Shown: positions 1-14,498 of the stretch, in pieces
Position numbering within the stretch: position 1 is the first letter of the stretch
How the letters are laid out: every line of letters begins with the position of its first letter
Origin: Eutrigla gurnardus
Taxonomy: Eukaryota; Chordata; Actinopteri; Perciformes; Triglidae
Assembly: GCA_963514095.1 (NCBI GenBank)
Contig: OY741285.1
Location: 5,976,375 to 6,040,374 of the forward strand
Direction: 5' to 3'
DNA: 64,000 nt
Notes under the pieces: generated by a model
The model's database searches: none
Told to the model about the DNA's origin: nothing
What the model saw: the letters and a program-made list of their open reading frames with translations, nothing else
Translations under genes and position numbers: made by a program

Positions 1-840
1 ATCAGAGGACACGAGTGAGGAATCAGATGACGGACCCCTCCGCTCAGCCGGCGCACATCCACGCCCTCTCCACAATTATAAGCAGACTCATATAAACACC
101 GGACTGATTGTAATTCTACACTTTGTGCTGGCTAATAACCTGCGCTAATCCACGCAGAGTATAACATGTCATTATGCTGCGAGGAGAATACGGTGGTGAT
201 GAGGGAGGGGTGGGAATTGGGAGGGAAGTGGAAAAAAAACGCTCGTTGGAAAGAGACTGAGCCTCTTGATGTTTTTGTATAAAGTACCCGTGGGCTCGGA
301 GCCCGCAGGGAGAGAGAGAGCCAAGACAGGAAATCCCAGACAAGAGGATTCTCCAGGAGGAAGAAGGCAGAGTGGAGCATAAGGCAACTCTCAGCGTGGT
401 GGGGCCTTTTGAAGGGCCAAAACACTGCATTGTCAAGGCGGCGTCGAGGCGAACTGGAGGGCCGCGTCCAGCTACGACATCACATCTCTGCAGTGACTCA
501 GCCTGGATATAATGACCAGCTGCGTGTCAATGACCCCTGAGGGAAGTTTTGGCGAGCTGCAATTAAGAATTGATAAATGACCGCATCGTGACCCCCAGAG
601 ACTCAAAGTCAAACACTAATATTCTCCAAGATTCCTCATTTGTGGATTCATTTGCAGACGTCCTGCACCATAGAAGAGTAGAATTGGCATTTTAAAAGAA
701 AACTGAATTGATATGAAATAGAAGCACTTTCCTTTCACTCAATGAGTTTTGCCGCCACATTTTTGTTCGGGATTTTAAGACGTGTTCATTATTTTTTATG
801 GACAAACAATTAACTAATAGAGGAAATATAAACTATACAT

Positions 841-1127
841 TAGGGATAGGACGATATAAGATTTGCCATCATTCTAGATAAGTGAAAAATAGAGCCTTTA
901 TTTATGCAAAGAGGCCTTATGACGTATGATTATCTCATTCAAGATTAGTTTTCCACTTTAAAAAAAACAATGTTTGCTAAAAAACGTATGTGTGTCTTAT
1001 CTGTGACACAATAAAAATATGAGTTTTAAGCATATTTTGATAATTATCACGATAATATCGTGAATTTAAATAATTTTGGGCCAGGATTATCATGACATGA
1101 AATGTTCACATCGTGCCATCTCTGCTA
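841..1127. mobile_element. Relic inverted-repeat element (MITE-like)
   Basis: The left end reads TAGGGATAGGACGATATA. The right end, reverse-complemented, reads TAGCAGAGATGGCACGAT, so the two ends form imperfect terminal inverted repeats. The interior has the 'atcacgataatatcgtga' type text I associate with a common teleost repeat. It is degraded and has no coding capacity. Confidence 0.45.
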
Positions 1128-1583
1128 GACGTAAAACAACCTATCCTGTGAGCAGAAGTGAAAACTGTTTCGTTGATCCTGTGACGTTTCAATTCTTGAA
1201 TCTGTTGTGCGTTCATGGAAGCGAAACATACATGATATGCCACCTGATGTGTCAATTATTTATGACACGACTAATAAAGATCTTTTATCATTTCAATCGT
1301 GCCTCTTGGCTTCACCGTGTTTTTAAAGAAAGGCAAACAAAGACTGTGTGGACAAAACAGCCACAATTACGTATGAGACAAAGTATTTGTGGGCTGTGAG
1401 AAAGTATAATACACAAACATGAATCTAATACAGTGCTTAACGTCAATGAGGAGGAGTTCAATAAGCACACAGCGGACAGAGAACGCCCTTTTTCCTGGCA
1501 GCGGGGTGGAATAGAGGATGATTATTACTCTCCAGCTGCACTGTGGGTCTCCGAGGCGAGACAGAGGAGTCAGCAGAGAGGGG

Positions 1584-1711
<128 letters not shown>

Positions 1712-2453
1712 CTCTGTATTCTCTATGGGTTGTATCTGACAGTAAATGACTGACTAAAGAGATGTAAAATGATATACTTCCTAACTACCTTACCGCAAGT
1801 CGCTACATGACTATATTACACATCTGACCATATAAATCCGATGCACCTCCGTTAATGGATTCCAACATAGAGGTCGTTTTCATTTTAAAGCCTCATCTCC
1901 CCGCAGTGCACCGCAGATTCAATTCAACTTTCTCGAGGGAAGGCGGTAATATCCAGACGGCGCTTTATTTAAGGCTCGATTTTTTAATGTCTGGCCTAAT
2001 TTAACGACACATAAATACGTCTTTTGGGGCTGGAGCTGTGATGGTGGAGATGCCAACCCCCCCGACGATGATGCTTGCTACAGAAACTCATTGTGTGCAT
2101 CCTTGACGTCTGACGAAGCGTGTCCAGTGCATTTTCCTTCCACATAAAACATTTTCAAAACGCACCGTTTACGTCCATGTTTACCACCACCAATCTTCCT
2201 CCCTCACCTCTGCATTTGTTGGCACATTACCAGGACCTTCAGTGGAATAATGTGAAAGCATTGATGGGACTGTGTATCCTGTCGACCGCAAGGTCAAAAA
2301 ACTCCACATGGTACCTTTAATATATAAGAGCCATGCACTATATTCAGCTGAATGCCAGCCTGAGCGTTTTGTACGTTAGTCTTAACAAAAGAGGGAAAGT
2401 GGGGGGCGTTTAAATGTTTACCCCGTCTCAGGTTCATTGATGACTCTACAATG

Positions 2454-2550
2454 CCCGTAGGTGTGAATGTGATGGTGATGGTGAATGGTTGCCTGGCGAC
2501 CTGTCAAGGGCGTTCCCTGCCTTCGCCCGGTGCCAGCCGGATCGGCTCCA
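2454..2550 (+). repeat. Degenerate teleost LINE/SINE-tail repeat
   Basis: The stretch contains GTGTGAATGTGA, GGCGACCTGTCAAGGG and GCCAGCCGGATCGGCTCC in the order of a widespread fish repeat (consensus roughly 'gtgaatgg..tggcgacctgtccagggtgt..cgcc..gctgggataggctcc'). This is recognised from memory of fish sequences. The copy is old and diverged. Confidence 0.6.
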
Positions 2551-5500
2551 TACATTTGGTCAAATCAACTGCATATTACTCCGGTCATAAAATCAATCCG
2601 TGACTTAAGCAGTTTAAGTTTTATGTCAAGCACTTGAGTAAAAATATTGATCTGCAAGTTGAGTGAAAGGGTTGCTATGACATCAATCATCTGAAACTTC
2701 AGATTGAGTAAAATATTGAAATGTTAAGCTTTTTGTATGTATTTGGGGTAAATTAATTGTTGCAGTAATTGGAAGTTTAAAAAATGATCTTCAGAAAAAT
2801 CAGTAAAAAAAAGGTGGTCGTTGACATAATCGGCTCATCAAAGGAATAATTTGGAGTCCTGAGATACTTGAACTTGAATTCATCGTCTTAAATAAATGTG
2901 AATAAAGCTCACGCAGAGGAGATAATCAAATTCAAAATAACACTCAAGTGTCCCCGGGAGCACAACAGCTGACAAGATAAAAGGTGAATACACAAGTACC
3001 TGCAATATAGTAATAATGCTGGGAGCAGAGCACTCGGATAGATTATAATTCAGAACTCATAAGAGTCGGATGGGTTTTTTTTAAAAGGGATATTTGAAGA
3101 ACTGGGAAATTACAAAAAAAAAAAACCCATTCCCCTTAATTATTTTCTACTCTTAGGGAGATCATTTCAAACACAGTAAAAGAAATGAAAGCCTTTAAGT
3201 ATGTTATTAAAATGCACAGCGGTCTGCCAGGGTTCGGCTGAGATATTGCATTACATTCTCTGCCGGCGACGCTGCACGTTTGGAATACTCGGATGGAGAA
3301 AGAGCTTTCTCTGTGACGTACGAGGCAGGGAAAACGTGATAATTAATTTCAAGTCCCCCTCTAATAGGGTTTAATAAGAGGTTTAGGCATTCAGACGGAA
3401 GCCCGACGCTTCTAATTTGGAGGCAAATGCAGACAGTGAACCCGCGATTGTTGAAATACTAACAAAATCACCACATTTCCTTTTAAACCAATTATGTACA
3501 ACAGCCTTTTAGCTTTATCTCCAGTTGGAACATGGAGATAATGCTATTGTAATTAACCTGAAATTAATACGACAGCAGCTGAGCTGGGAGAGAGTAAAGC
3601 CCCAGGTCTCTCTCTCTCTCTCACACTTGTTCACTGGGACGACCAGTTTTCCAGTCCTAACTGGAAACAAGCAGGAAATGCCACTTGAGATTGCCACTGT
3701 GTCACAATAGATGGGGCTTTTCCAGTTGGCCCGAAGGAAACGCTGATGCTTTTTTTTTTTTTATGGCTACAGGAAGAGTAACAATACCTCATTTAAAAAA
3801 AAAGAAAAGGTAAACAGTGAAACACAATACTGTACAGATCTAATAGCGTACAGCTATTGGGTTCGGTGCGTGGAGAGAGAAGTAAGGTGAAGGGAGGAGC
3901 AGGTGGAGAAAACAGCGCCAGATCAGGATGCCAGCAGCGTTAATACCTTTTGGCAGAACTTCCCGCCATGCGCCTCGCTCCGACGCAGGCCTCGGGGTGC
4001 AATCTAACGCTGGCCGATAACTCCGCTTCCCTTGCCTCTGCAGAGCCTTTAATTGAAAATCATCTTCCCAATACAACGGGGAGAAAGAGCCGAGCGGAGC
4101 TCATTACAGGGCACTGAGCAGAGCATCTCACACAGTGGTCTCTGGTGTTATTTGTTGTGGTACGTGGTTATCTGCACCGGAAGGCAAAAAAAACATATCT
4201 CCACTTTGCACAAAACACCTCACGAGCTTTCGGATTAATAACAGATTTTTTTAAAAACACTTTTGCTGACACCGATTACACATGCAAAGCGTTTAAAAAT
4301 CATCTTGTAAATGATATTCATGGCAAAGATTTACTCTTTTTTTTTCCAACCGCAGCAAATGCATCTTTCGTGAAACAATGAGAAAAGATCACAGGATTGT
4401 GTTTATTCCTTATACTACGTAAATTGGCAGAATCCACACAGATTAGCCTTTTGTACAGCAAGGAGTAGCTAATTATTTCCTGCCCTGTGTTACATCTCTT
4501 GCGATACGCATGCTAATGAGCGCATAATTACCTTCAGATATTTGCAGAAAACTCTGCAATTGACTCAGCAAGTTTACTTTGAAACGTCTCTGACTGACAA
4601 GCATGTGATACAGCGTGACCTTCATCAGATGAAGTGGAGCACAAACACACGCGTATGCAACAGGAAGTCCCTGGGACCTGTTCTCCGTGCCGTTATTAAT
4701 AGTCGTGTGGCTGACGCTGCTGTTCTTCTGATGCCGGCGTCACGCTGGCAGTGATGAGAGGGCGGCGCGGCATCAAAACTTTGAAAACGTCCTCAAGAAA
4801 AGAAGAAGGAGGAGGTCGGGAAGATCAGTAGTAATGTTGGAAAAGGTTGCCCGCGGTCACGGGCCGCTTCCGACCGCCGACATCAAACTGTCAAACCGTC
4901 TTAAAAGCCGGACGGCCGTTCCTGCACAGCGAGCGACGTTCAAAAGACGGCCCAGCGGATACGGCAGAGACTACGCCGCCAATTAAGCTAAAGAAAATAT
5001 TTGTTAATATTAGCCTCGCTATTCTGCTTCAGATCACGCACCCCTCTGTTAAAGTGCCAGAACCGATGATGGTAATTAACTTCCAGTATAATCCACTGAA
5101 CCTTGTGGCCACCTGCAGCCACTAGGTTTAACCGACCAGAGGAAACAAAAAGATCCGACAATTAATTTGGCCTTAAAATCTGAATCTGTTGAAATGACCC
5201 CTCTGCTCTGCCTGTGGTTGCAAGGAAGTACTTTTCATAAAGAGCATGTTCATGATGTACTCAGGGTTTCCGGTTTAACACTTTTTGAAGACGGATATAG
5301 AAATACGTGTGAACCCTTTCTGAATTAATGCCGGCTGAATCGTCAGACAACAACAACTGCAAATGGACCATGAGCAACAGTCTAATCAGATGGCACTACT
5401 ATACTACCTGAGCAAGCACAGAAAGGGACAAAATGCTGTTTGTAGAATTAAATTCAAATTTAAAATACAAATTCACCGTGCCATCAATTGTTTTATTTAA

Positions 5501-6615
5501 TAGCCTAACTTAATTGGAGGAGCGCCGGCCAGACAAGTGCTCTCAAAAACAATTTGCAGCCTGCAGGAAACCAAACAGTATGCACCCAATGAGCTATTTA
5601 TAGGCTAGGTTCTTCTGGTGGCGCGTTTGCAGAGATATTTGTTTATTTTCTCGTAGGTTAAAAGGCGAGGTTGCACTTGTGGTTTCACAAATGACTGTTG
5701 AGCCCTGGGCGCCTAAATCAAAGGGGGGGGATGTTTTTAATTATCACTTCTGAGCCGTGCAAAAGCAAAAAAGAATAAAAACTTAAATTATCATACATCT
5801 GGGCCGTGATGCATGGCACATATACAGTAAAAAAAAAACATTAACTACACCAAAATATAGCATTTCAAGTAGTTTTCAGAGTCAAGTTACTGACAATTAT
5901 TTTGGGACAACTGTTCTTTCGGTGTGATGGATCTCAACCGTCAGGATTTCTGGCTCAATTACAGTGATGACCTACCCATTCTGACAGATACACTCCGTTT
6001 GCACCAACCATGGCAGGCAGCGCCGCATTAAACATGCTTTGAGAGCACGTCAAATCTGACTCTGCGTACGCTCGAGGGGCCTTACATAGCTGTCACTATC
6101 ACTACACATTACGTTGAAAGTAAATCTGCATGACAAATATTATCATTATTGTGACAAACCCTAATTGGTCTTCATCAGCTGGGCTGTATAGGAAAATGTG
6201 GAAAAGAAAGTTTCGATGTGCAAAAGCTGGTGATGCATGTCGAATATCTCTGCCAGTTCAGAAAACTGAAGCTATTAGTTTAATCCAAATGAATCGTCAG
6301 ACTCATCAATAATCATAATAAACGTAGCTGGGTGGGTGTATCGCTTTAATTGTCCTGTCCTGGTTGCTCCAGTTTGGAAGTTCAGGGAGACAATGTGATG
6401 GCCAGACGAAAATTTATTTCATGTTCCCGCAGAATCCGTCTTCGTTTTTCAAACAAAAAAAGGCAGATGGAGGTGTCAGCTACCGCAGTGGGACGACTTC
6501 ATCTAAATCCCTAAAGGTTGAGTAGAGCTGCCACTCACTAAAATCTAAAAAACGCCTCCGGGGGCCCACCAACATCTGAGCTGCATCGCTCTGACTTTAT
6601 CAAGTATTTAGCGAG

Positions 6616-6616
<1 letters not shown>

Positions 6617-6661
<45 letters not shown>
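6617..6661. repeat. (CA)n microsatellite
   Basis: About 22 CA units within DOCK1 intron 1. Confidence 0.97.
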
Positions 6662-6664
<3 letters not shown>

Positions 6665-7566
6665 CACACAAAAGGCCATTTCATCAAATGCCAGCCGCGC
6701 TGAAAGGCCGTCTGTTGCTGCACGTGGCGATCCCGGGCCCGTCTGAGACCACAATCAATGACTGACATCTCCATTACGAGTCCCCCAAAACAACCCACGG
6801 GACATTTAAAAAAAAAGGTGACAAACGCAACATTAATATGAGCTGCAGCCGATATTAAAGATGACATTTTTTATAACCTGAATAACCCCCGTTGTTGGGT
6901 CCTATGATTTGCTGAGAATTGCAATCTCAGCATGTGGGATTAGAAGACTCAAAACCAATACTGTGTAATGCCTGGAAAACAACTCTGGGGAAGTTTACTT
7001 AGGCAAAATAAACATATTCAGTGGAGAATGTCTTCCAGCTTATGAGACTTTAATAACAGCTTGCATGTTGATGCCGTCGGCGCTCGTCTTTAAGCCAAAG
7101 CTTACACCCGGAGTCAGCTAGACTCGGTCTTCGGAGGTACTTGGGAAGTGAGTTTTCCCAGGGAGCCGGTCCTTTTAGCCCGTGCTTGACCTCCAGAGAC
7201 AGACAGGTCGTCCGGTGTCAGCTCACCCACCGGCAGCCTGGCACGGCCTCAACTCAGCTGCAAGCTCATCACTCTGGTGGGATAAAGCTTCAGTGCAGAG
7301 TGGTCAGCTAGATGTTGGTAAGAATACTAAATACCGGCTGAGTTTACAGCCTTGTACTCGCTGCCAATTCTTCTGCCAAGACTTTAAACTTTGTTTCCAT
7401 TACCGCTTATAATTTCCTGAGATGTTGTCTCCAGTGACGGAAAATCAAATAAAAATAAATGCATGATGGGTAATATCTATTGATGATGTTTATTTAATAT
7501 TGTTTATGAAAATTTGTATATTAAGAGTCGCTATATGTTTTCAGTTCATCCTGTTTATTTGTGTTT

Positions 7567-7675
7567 AGTGTATGAATGTGTGAGTGAATGGTAAAAGTGA
7601 CTAAATTTAGTGTGAAACACCTTGAATAGCTAGCTAGAAAACACTATACAAATGCAGGTAAATTTTCCATTTACA
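7567..7675 (+). repeat. Degenerate teleost interspersed repeat
   Basis: The order 'gaatgtgtgagtgaatgg ... gtgaaacaccttgaa ... gaaaacactatacaaatgcagg ... ccattta' matches a very common fish repeat tail ('aaagcgctttgagtgg..agaaaagcgctatataaatgcaggtccattta'). It is diverged but recognisable. Confidence 0.6.
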
Positions 7676-10600
7676 TATTTAATATGTTTGAAATAAATAA
7701 AATAAAATAACAAATAAAATGAATGCATAATGATGTTTGGCTTTATTAGTTTCTTATATTAATATCTTGTAAGCGAGGGGACAAATAAAACCTCCATAGT
7801 AATCCATGACACATTAAAAAACATTTTATTGCATGGCTGCTGGTCATCTGATAATTAAACTGACCATGAGACATAACAATCATAACGATGGCTTCCCTGC
7901 CATGTTTTGTTCTCTGGTTAATTCCTTTCGCACCTGTTGGCGACCCTGAGTGACTGATCACTCCACTTACTTCTTTCAATGAGATTCTAATTAAGGTGCT
8001 CAAATTACTGTGCTGCTAAAAATGCCATGGTTGCTATGCCAACGTAATGATTTTTTTTTTCCATGGAGGAAAAGTGCCTTGTCTTAATAATCCACAGTGC
8101 ATTACTGGTTCAGATGTTAAACTACGTTCATGACGGCTTCGTATACAACCATGTTAAGTGCCTGTCAGATAAAATATGGCAGTTTTCTCTATATATTAAT
8201 TTCATCCCGCTGAATCAAAATGATGTAACACTCAGTGACCTTTGATTCACATTGAAGTGTTACACCCGATTAGCCATCTGTCAAGCTAGCTGGAGCAGCA
8301 CAGCGGGACTCCTTTCAGACAATACACAAGCTGTCCACAATCAATACTCGGGGTACCGGAGACCGCCTGCGGGTTTAGTCAGCCAATCACCCAAACCCGG
8401 TCATCATACACGACCGACCCATGTTTGCCCTTCTTCTTCATGACGTGCTGCCCGCCGAGGACCACCACGATCCCTTTTAATTGTGACTGAGGACGTGTCA
8501 TCTTTTACTCCAAAGTCAAACTGTGCCACTGCCACCGAAGGGAACCAATCAAGTTACTGAGCAACTATGAGACTTTTAATAGCTTAGTGAAATCAGTATC
8601 CATGGTATCATCTCAATGAGAGGGTATATATTTACTGAAAGCAAGGAGAGCTTACACAAACCCCGCAGACTTTCTGTCCAAACCCGACATGAGCCCAAAC
8701 CACAACAGCACTTTTGGGCCAGAAACTCATTAAAATAAAATATTACATACTAAAGTGAACTACTATACTCATTTGTGAAACATGCGCCTTCGCCTTCTCT
8801 GACCAAATGTTCAGCACAGACTTAAAACTGTCATATAATCTGCATTAAAACAAACAATCAAAACAGGAAACTGGTGCCTGGACCTAACCCGATTCAAGCT
8901 CCAGGGAATTAGGAGAAATTGCAGCCCGAGTTCGGTCCCATTGGCAGAGAAACAAAGCTCCATTCTATTTAACAACGTATTTCTATGATGTAGAGCACCG
9001 ACTTGATAAAATGTGTTGGTCCAACCGGGTCTCTCCAGAAGTTACAGTAAAACCAAAAGCAGCTGAGATCAAGAATGACGACCAGAAGGTCCTTGCTAAA
9101 AGGGTACGCATAATGTAACACAGGATGTTGACTCATTCCTAATTCATGACGCTGCACTTTTAGTGCTTTCCAGATTTACTTGTTATTTGTCCCTGAAGCA
9201 GCTGTACATGTTGTTGTCAGAAGGTTACACTTTTAAGCTTTGTTAACAAATACTGATTGAATGCATTCAGAATTAGCAGCCGAGAGACGAATCAGTAAAT
9301 TTGAATGCTAACTTGTTCGCTCTCCGCTCAACCTTTCCGATGACACTTAAAAACAAGACGGAGAAGTGATCCAGCTTCGTCGGAGTTGTGAGCCAAAAAA
9401 TGTGGGTGGAACCACTAAGCTATGCATTGATTAATTAGGCCAGCTGTCATTTGTCTTCCACCATCACAGCAAACCATTGGGAGCCGTACTATTAGCACTG
9501 CCTCACCGAGCAACGTGGCCCATAGTTAATACAGGATTCCCTTTCAGAATGAATAATGGCAAAGTCATACCGACTTTCAAAGGAAGGAGAGGCGTTTTGG
9601 CTACGAATGAGACGACTTAGTAGTCGTACTCGCATCATATCAAATACCAAAAGTAACCCATGAGAGGAAATACTGAGTGCAAGTATGACTCATGAGCTCA
9701 ATTTGTGATTTAACAGGCGCCAGACATGTAACAGTGCACATAAGAGGAACGTTTTTTGTTTGCAGAGCAGCTCAATAAACTGCAGCACAGTTGTATTAAA
9801 TGGGGGCGGGGGGGGAATCCCAGGTGGAGGGCGTACGCAAAAACAAATAATCCGCCGCCGCCATGCACAAACTCATTACACTGGGAATGAATGGTGTTAG
9901 CTTAGCTTTCGGACTGCAGACGTTCACTCAAGAGAGTTGCACTCTCACAGTCTTAATACAAACACTATATTGTCACCAGACGTAACCACACACTACACAT
10001 CCTGGTCACCATACCAACGGAAGGATGCGTGACAGCAGAAACACCACACTGTGCATCCTTTTGATTTGATCCCCTCCCTCTGCTGCAAAAGACAAGCAAT
10101 TTCTGTTTCTGCAGTTTTATTTATGAGCAAAAGGTGGCTGATCATAAACACCACCTGGCTGCAGAGAGAGAGACCAAACAAAGATGAAAGAAAAACATCT
10201 TCCTCATTTGATTGTCTCCAAAGCATCCCCTTCATTGTCTTGGCTCCTTCCTATTAATCAGCTTCTGTATTTCACGTGGGTAAAAACAAAAAGCCAATTT
10301 TGTCAGCACAGTTTTTTCCCCCCCAGACGATGTTTAAATGTAGGGAGAGAGAACTCAGGTGCCTTCCCTTAAAATGCAACTGTGTAGTTAATGTTGTCGA
10401 ATGCTTTGTTATGTCAGAATTAATAGCTGCAATATCTGGCGGGGAGCGCTGCGGCGACAAGAGCCACACTTTCTCCCACTTCTCATATTAACAAGACGTG
10501 TTTTTGAATAAAATGGAATGGAAATAACCAGGCACATATAACCCAGGAGTAAACGGATAAAAAAAAAAAAAGAATGACACAAATTTCACACATATTTTAC

Positions 10601-11936
10601 ACTAAATTACTTCAGGCGATGCTTTGAGATGTGGAAAATACGAGGCAGGGAGTTTAAAAAACAGTAAACCCCAGACTGCATTTTAATTGCAACCATATTT
10701 GTTAACTTACTGCACTTATGGGTGGGAGATGGTTTTCGTGGGTGCGGGGTGGGGGCTTTTCACAAAACGACATAATAGTCAAGTGACTATTTTCTGCCCC
10801 CAATGTGTCACTCACCGCTAACCTGCTCCAAATGAGCGCCGTCTGGGGTTGTCAGCCCTGTTGGCCTGCCGCACAACCAGTTTAAAAATATGAATCATAG
10901 CCACATGAAACTTTTAACGCCTATACGTGTGTGTCCAGGGTCGTCTTAGATAAGCTGCCTGTCTGTGATCTGACCTACAGGAAGCTGCATTTCCTTGCTG
11001 TCCAAACCGGCAACTGCCAGCCGGGGGGAGTGAACAGAACATCCATATGTATTTTCTACAATCTTCACATTTTCTATGTCTATATGTAAGATCTTGAGGC
11101 TAAATTACAAAGAGAAGCGCATGGAGAGGTGGGGAAAATGACGGCACATGCTCACAAGTGTCATTGAAAGTCTCAACAGCGATGTGTAGATAAGAGTAAA
11201 TAGTCCTGTTGCCGAGTGTTCCCTGGTTTTCTCTCTAGACCCACAACACTCCGAAGTCTCTCTAAAGAACAGCAACATCCTCATGAAACAGAATTAATGA
11301 GACAACACTTGAAACTTGCATCAAAAAAGTATTTCTGGTTAATTCATCAGTGAACCGAGAGACGGCAAAAAAAGAAAAAAAACATTTCCCACAGGCCCTG
11401 TTAAATCATGTTTGGGATGCCACAAGAATAACTGGGCTTCAAAAAAGCACAAAAAAGGAACTGTGTAATGAAATTAGCTCATGGTCAACAGAGATATGGT
11501 TTTAATATTTCTCTTACTACTGTTTTATGCGTACGATGAAAACGGGACAAAGACTGAAGTTAGGCCCTGAACCCCAAAAACATCAACTTCTATTTGAAGC
11601 CACTCAATAATTCTTTCAGTGCGCCACCGCTTCATGAATGCCAACGAATTCTGTCAAGTCGCCAGATCAGCCGAGTGGAATCCGGGGCTGATGGGCAGCA
11701 TTCTGAACATGCCAGTGGAACCGAAGACATTGTTTGGAGAAGGAAGTGGAGCCGGAGCCTCGCGGAGGAACAATTATCCTGGGAAACAATGTAAAAAAGC
11801 AATAAAAGTTTGTTGCCTCTGGTAGGATAAAGAGGATTCTAGATGCATTAGGAACATGAGTTTCCCCAAATCAAGCCAAGGCGCTGGCTCACATACCAAA
11901 CGAGGACAAGTCATAGAACACCAACAGAACAACACT

Positions 11937-11980
11937 TAGATAAATGTACTTAGTTACATTCCACTCCAGCTGTGTACTTA
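11937..11980 (-). repeat. Fragment of teleost 'taagtacatttactcaagta' repeat
   Basis: The text TAAATGTACTTAGTTACATTCC is the reverse complement of the start of a widespread fish repeat (GGAATGTAACTAAGTACATTTA). Only a short fragment remains. Confidence 0.5.
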
Positions 11981-13883
11981 GAACAGGGAGGGGCAGAGAG
12001 TCTGCAGGTTGTCTTTCCTCATTACTCACAGTCAGGGCGTGGGAGTATTAATAAAACTCATGATGATTACATCTTGGATTCTGCTATCAATGAATGTGAT
12101 TTGTTAAGATTTGAGTGATAAATACATCACTTAAAAAAAGGTGCTCAATATGATATTCAAAGCATATTTACGGCCTCCCTGTGGCTCTCAACACAGAGCC
12201 GGCAGCGAGCAGCTAACAGTGCTGGCAGCTGCTATATTGATGATCTTAATTTTGAATAAAACGCCTTTAAAAAGAATGATCACCTCAGATAGACGAGCTC
12301 AAACACTGTGCCAAACAACTACAGTATAATAGAGCTTTTAAGACCGGGAAATCACAGACTTCAGCTCCATAAGTGCTGAAAACATGATCGAATTTTGAAC
12401 AATATTAATAGTATAAAATGTGTGTTTCGTCACTATTTTCCACTGAACAATTAATAAAATAAATGAGATAATCGCCTTGTTAATGAATAGTGAACCAATG
12501 AAACCAAAGATATCTAGTCTTCTGTCACAACCCTGATAGAAAACTAATATATTACGTCATCTGATCTTGCCACACAAGAGATCATAACAACTAGTGGAAA
12601 CATACGCAACGCAGCAAAGAAAAATGAAGAGGCAAACCAAAACCATGAATATTTCATCGGTGCTTTTACTGTGACACACATCTAATAAGGTTCAATTTCC
12701 AACAGCGGTTGTTGGAGCTAGCGCTGCTCTGCTACGCCTTCCATAATCAACCACTGCAATGCAGGTATGATAACAGTGCCCTTTATTATCGCTGCTATAA
12801 CAAGATGGCAGCATTTATTATTAACACTGCTGTGAAAAGACAAAAAGGAAAAGTGTTATCTTGCGTAGACCAACAAAAGCCATGGAGCCATTATGAGAGC
12901 AGTAAATGCTATGACAAAAAAAAAGTTTTGCTGAAACAGGAATGGGTCCACAGTGAGCATGAGAGGTCTCATTAGTGCTACTCGGTCAACACAAACAGCA
13001 TTAAAAGTGCAATGGCTGTGCACCCCAACAAACCTCTGCAGCAGCTGCTTCCCTTTCTACTAATGACTCATCCATTCTTGCATTCCCAAGAATTTCTGAA
13101 GGCCTTCCGCTTTGAAAAACCTCATGGATATTTGCGTTTGCACAGGCGATCATTGGCATCAGAATGACAAAGTATACCCCCTCACACAGCCCAACTGTAT
13201 CCGTGACAACAGGTAGCGTGGGCTGGACCGCGAAAAAACGCGCTTGGAGCTGGCGATGGGAGTTTTAGTGCCACGCGCTGAACTCATCCATCAGTCAGCA
13301 TCAGCATCCCTCACGCAGCTGCAAGCCCTCAGTTACACTAATGGACAACACTAAAATAAGGGGGGGGACTCAGCATGCATGTTACAAACATTAAAACAAT
13401 TCTGGGGAACGAGAGAGAGGGAAAAAATGTGATTTGCTAAAGTGCTGACTGAACCGACTAGGGGATCCCCAGAAAAATCTGGATTAGTTCCATCCCGCTA
13501 TTATTTCAGGCATTCGAGCCTGTTTAACCACATCGCACTCATATTTCACACGACCTGTTTACAAGTCGCACAAATCACGCAACTCTTCTCTTATCTACCA
13601 TGTTTTAAGGGGTTTTCTGGTTATCTCGTTTCCAGTTTCTTTACAGACTATCAGTCCAAAATGTGTAATGTATTCAAAAGTGACACCCAAGGTGCCAAGA
13701 GTATTAAAACCAGTCTTTGCGGTCCCCGGGGCCAAACATTTAAATTTAAAATAAAATGAAACCCTGTGATTTGATGTCAATTCACATCAATCCCTTGAAA
13801 TAAAACTAAATTAAAGAAAAATATTCACAACCATGTCTTGATTTTACAGTGTCACTGCGGGAGTGTTGTATTGCCTTTCAACA

Positions 13884-13891
13884 TGACGTCA
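13884..13891. promoter_or_regulatory. Consensus CRE (TGACGTCA)
   Basis: A perfect palindromic cAMP response element, followed about 13 bp downstream by a further ACGTCA half site. It lies about 0.65 kb inside DOCK1 intron 1, near the promoter. The site is seen; regulatory use is inferred. Confidence 0.35.
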
Positions 13892-14018
13892 TGGGTCACT
13901 ATAACGTCAGCGATAGGAGCTACTTTCTGTGATTGTATGACTTTGTTGAGCTAAACGGGGGGACGGTGTTATCGGTTTTCCCGGGTTGCAATGCGGTTGA
14001 GGAAGTGGTCAAAAATAA

Positions 14019-14036
14019 CCCCCCCCCCCCCCCCCC
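14019..14036. repeat. Poly(C) run of 18
   Basis: An unbroken run of 18 C, giving G18 on the DOCK1-sense strand, about 0.5 kb inside intron 1. It could form a G-quadruplex or i-motif and may be unstable in length or hard to sequence. Confidence 0.95.
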
Positions 14037-14213
14037 AACCAAGAAACAAACGGCTTTCAGCGCGAGGAGCGAAACACACAAAACCGACCAAACTTAACGG
14101 TTAAAGAGTTACGTAGCAGTAGTAGTAGCCGGTTACTAGCTAGCAGCGGAGGCCCCGTAACACAGGAAACAGCGCTACAACTAGGCGCGCCTCTTAACAA
14201 TTCCCAGTTCTCT

Positions 14214-14237
14214 CACACACACACACACACACACAGT
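14214..14237. repeat. (CA)12 microsatellite
   Basis: A short CA run just inside DOCK1 intron 1. Confidence 0.95.
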
Positions 14238-14498
14238 TCTCTTCCTCACAATAGACAGACATTCCTTGTTTAGCGTTTCATGCAAAAAAAAAAAACAGCA
14301 AGCAAATTTACCGACACATGAGATTTGCATTCACACAACCACACAAAAAGGGGGACATAAATCACGCGTACACAAAACAACAGAGCCCGTGGTCGCTTAT
14401 CGAAATCACAATCGGCCACCAAAGGAAACTTGTGCAATCTGAGCGCAGAGAGCTAGGACGAGCTAACGATGGAGCATGCAAGTTTTTTTCTTACGTAC

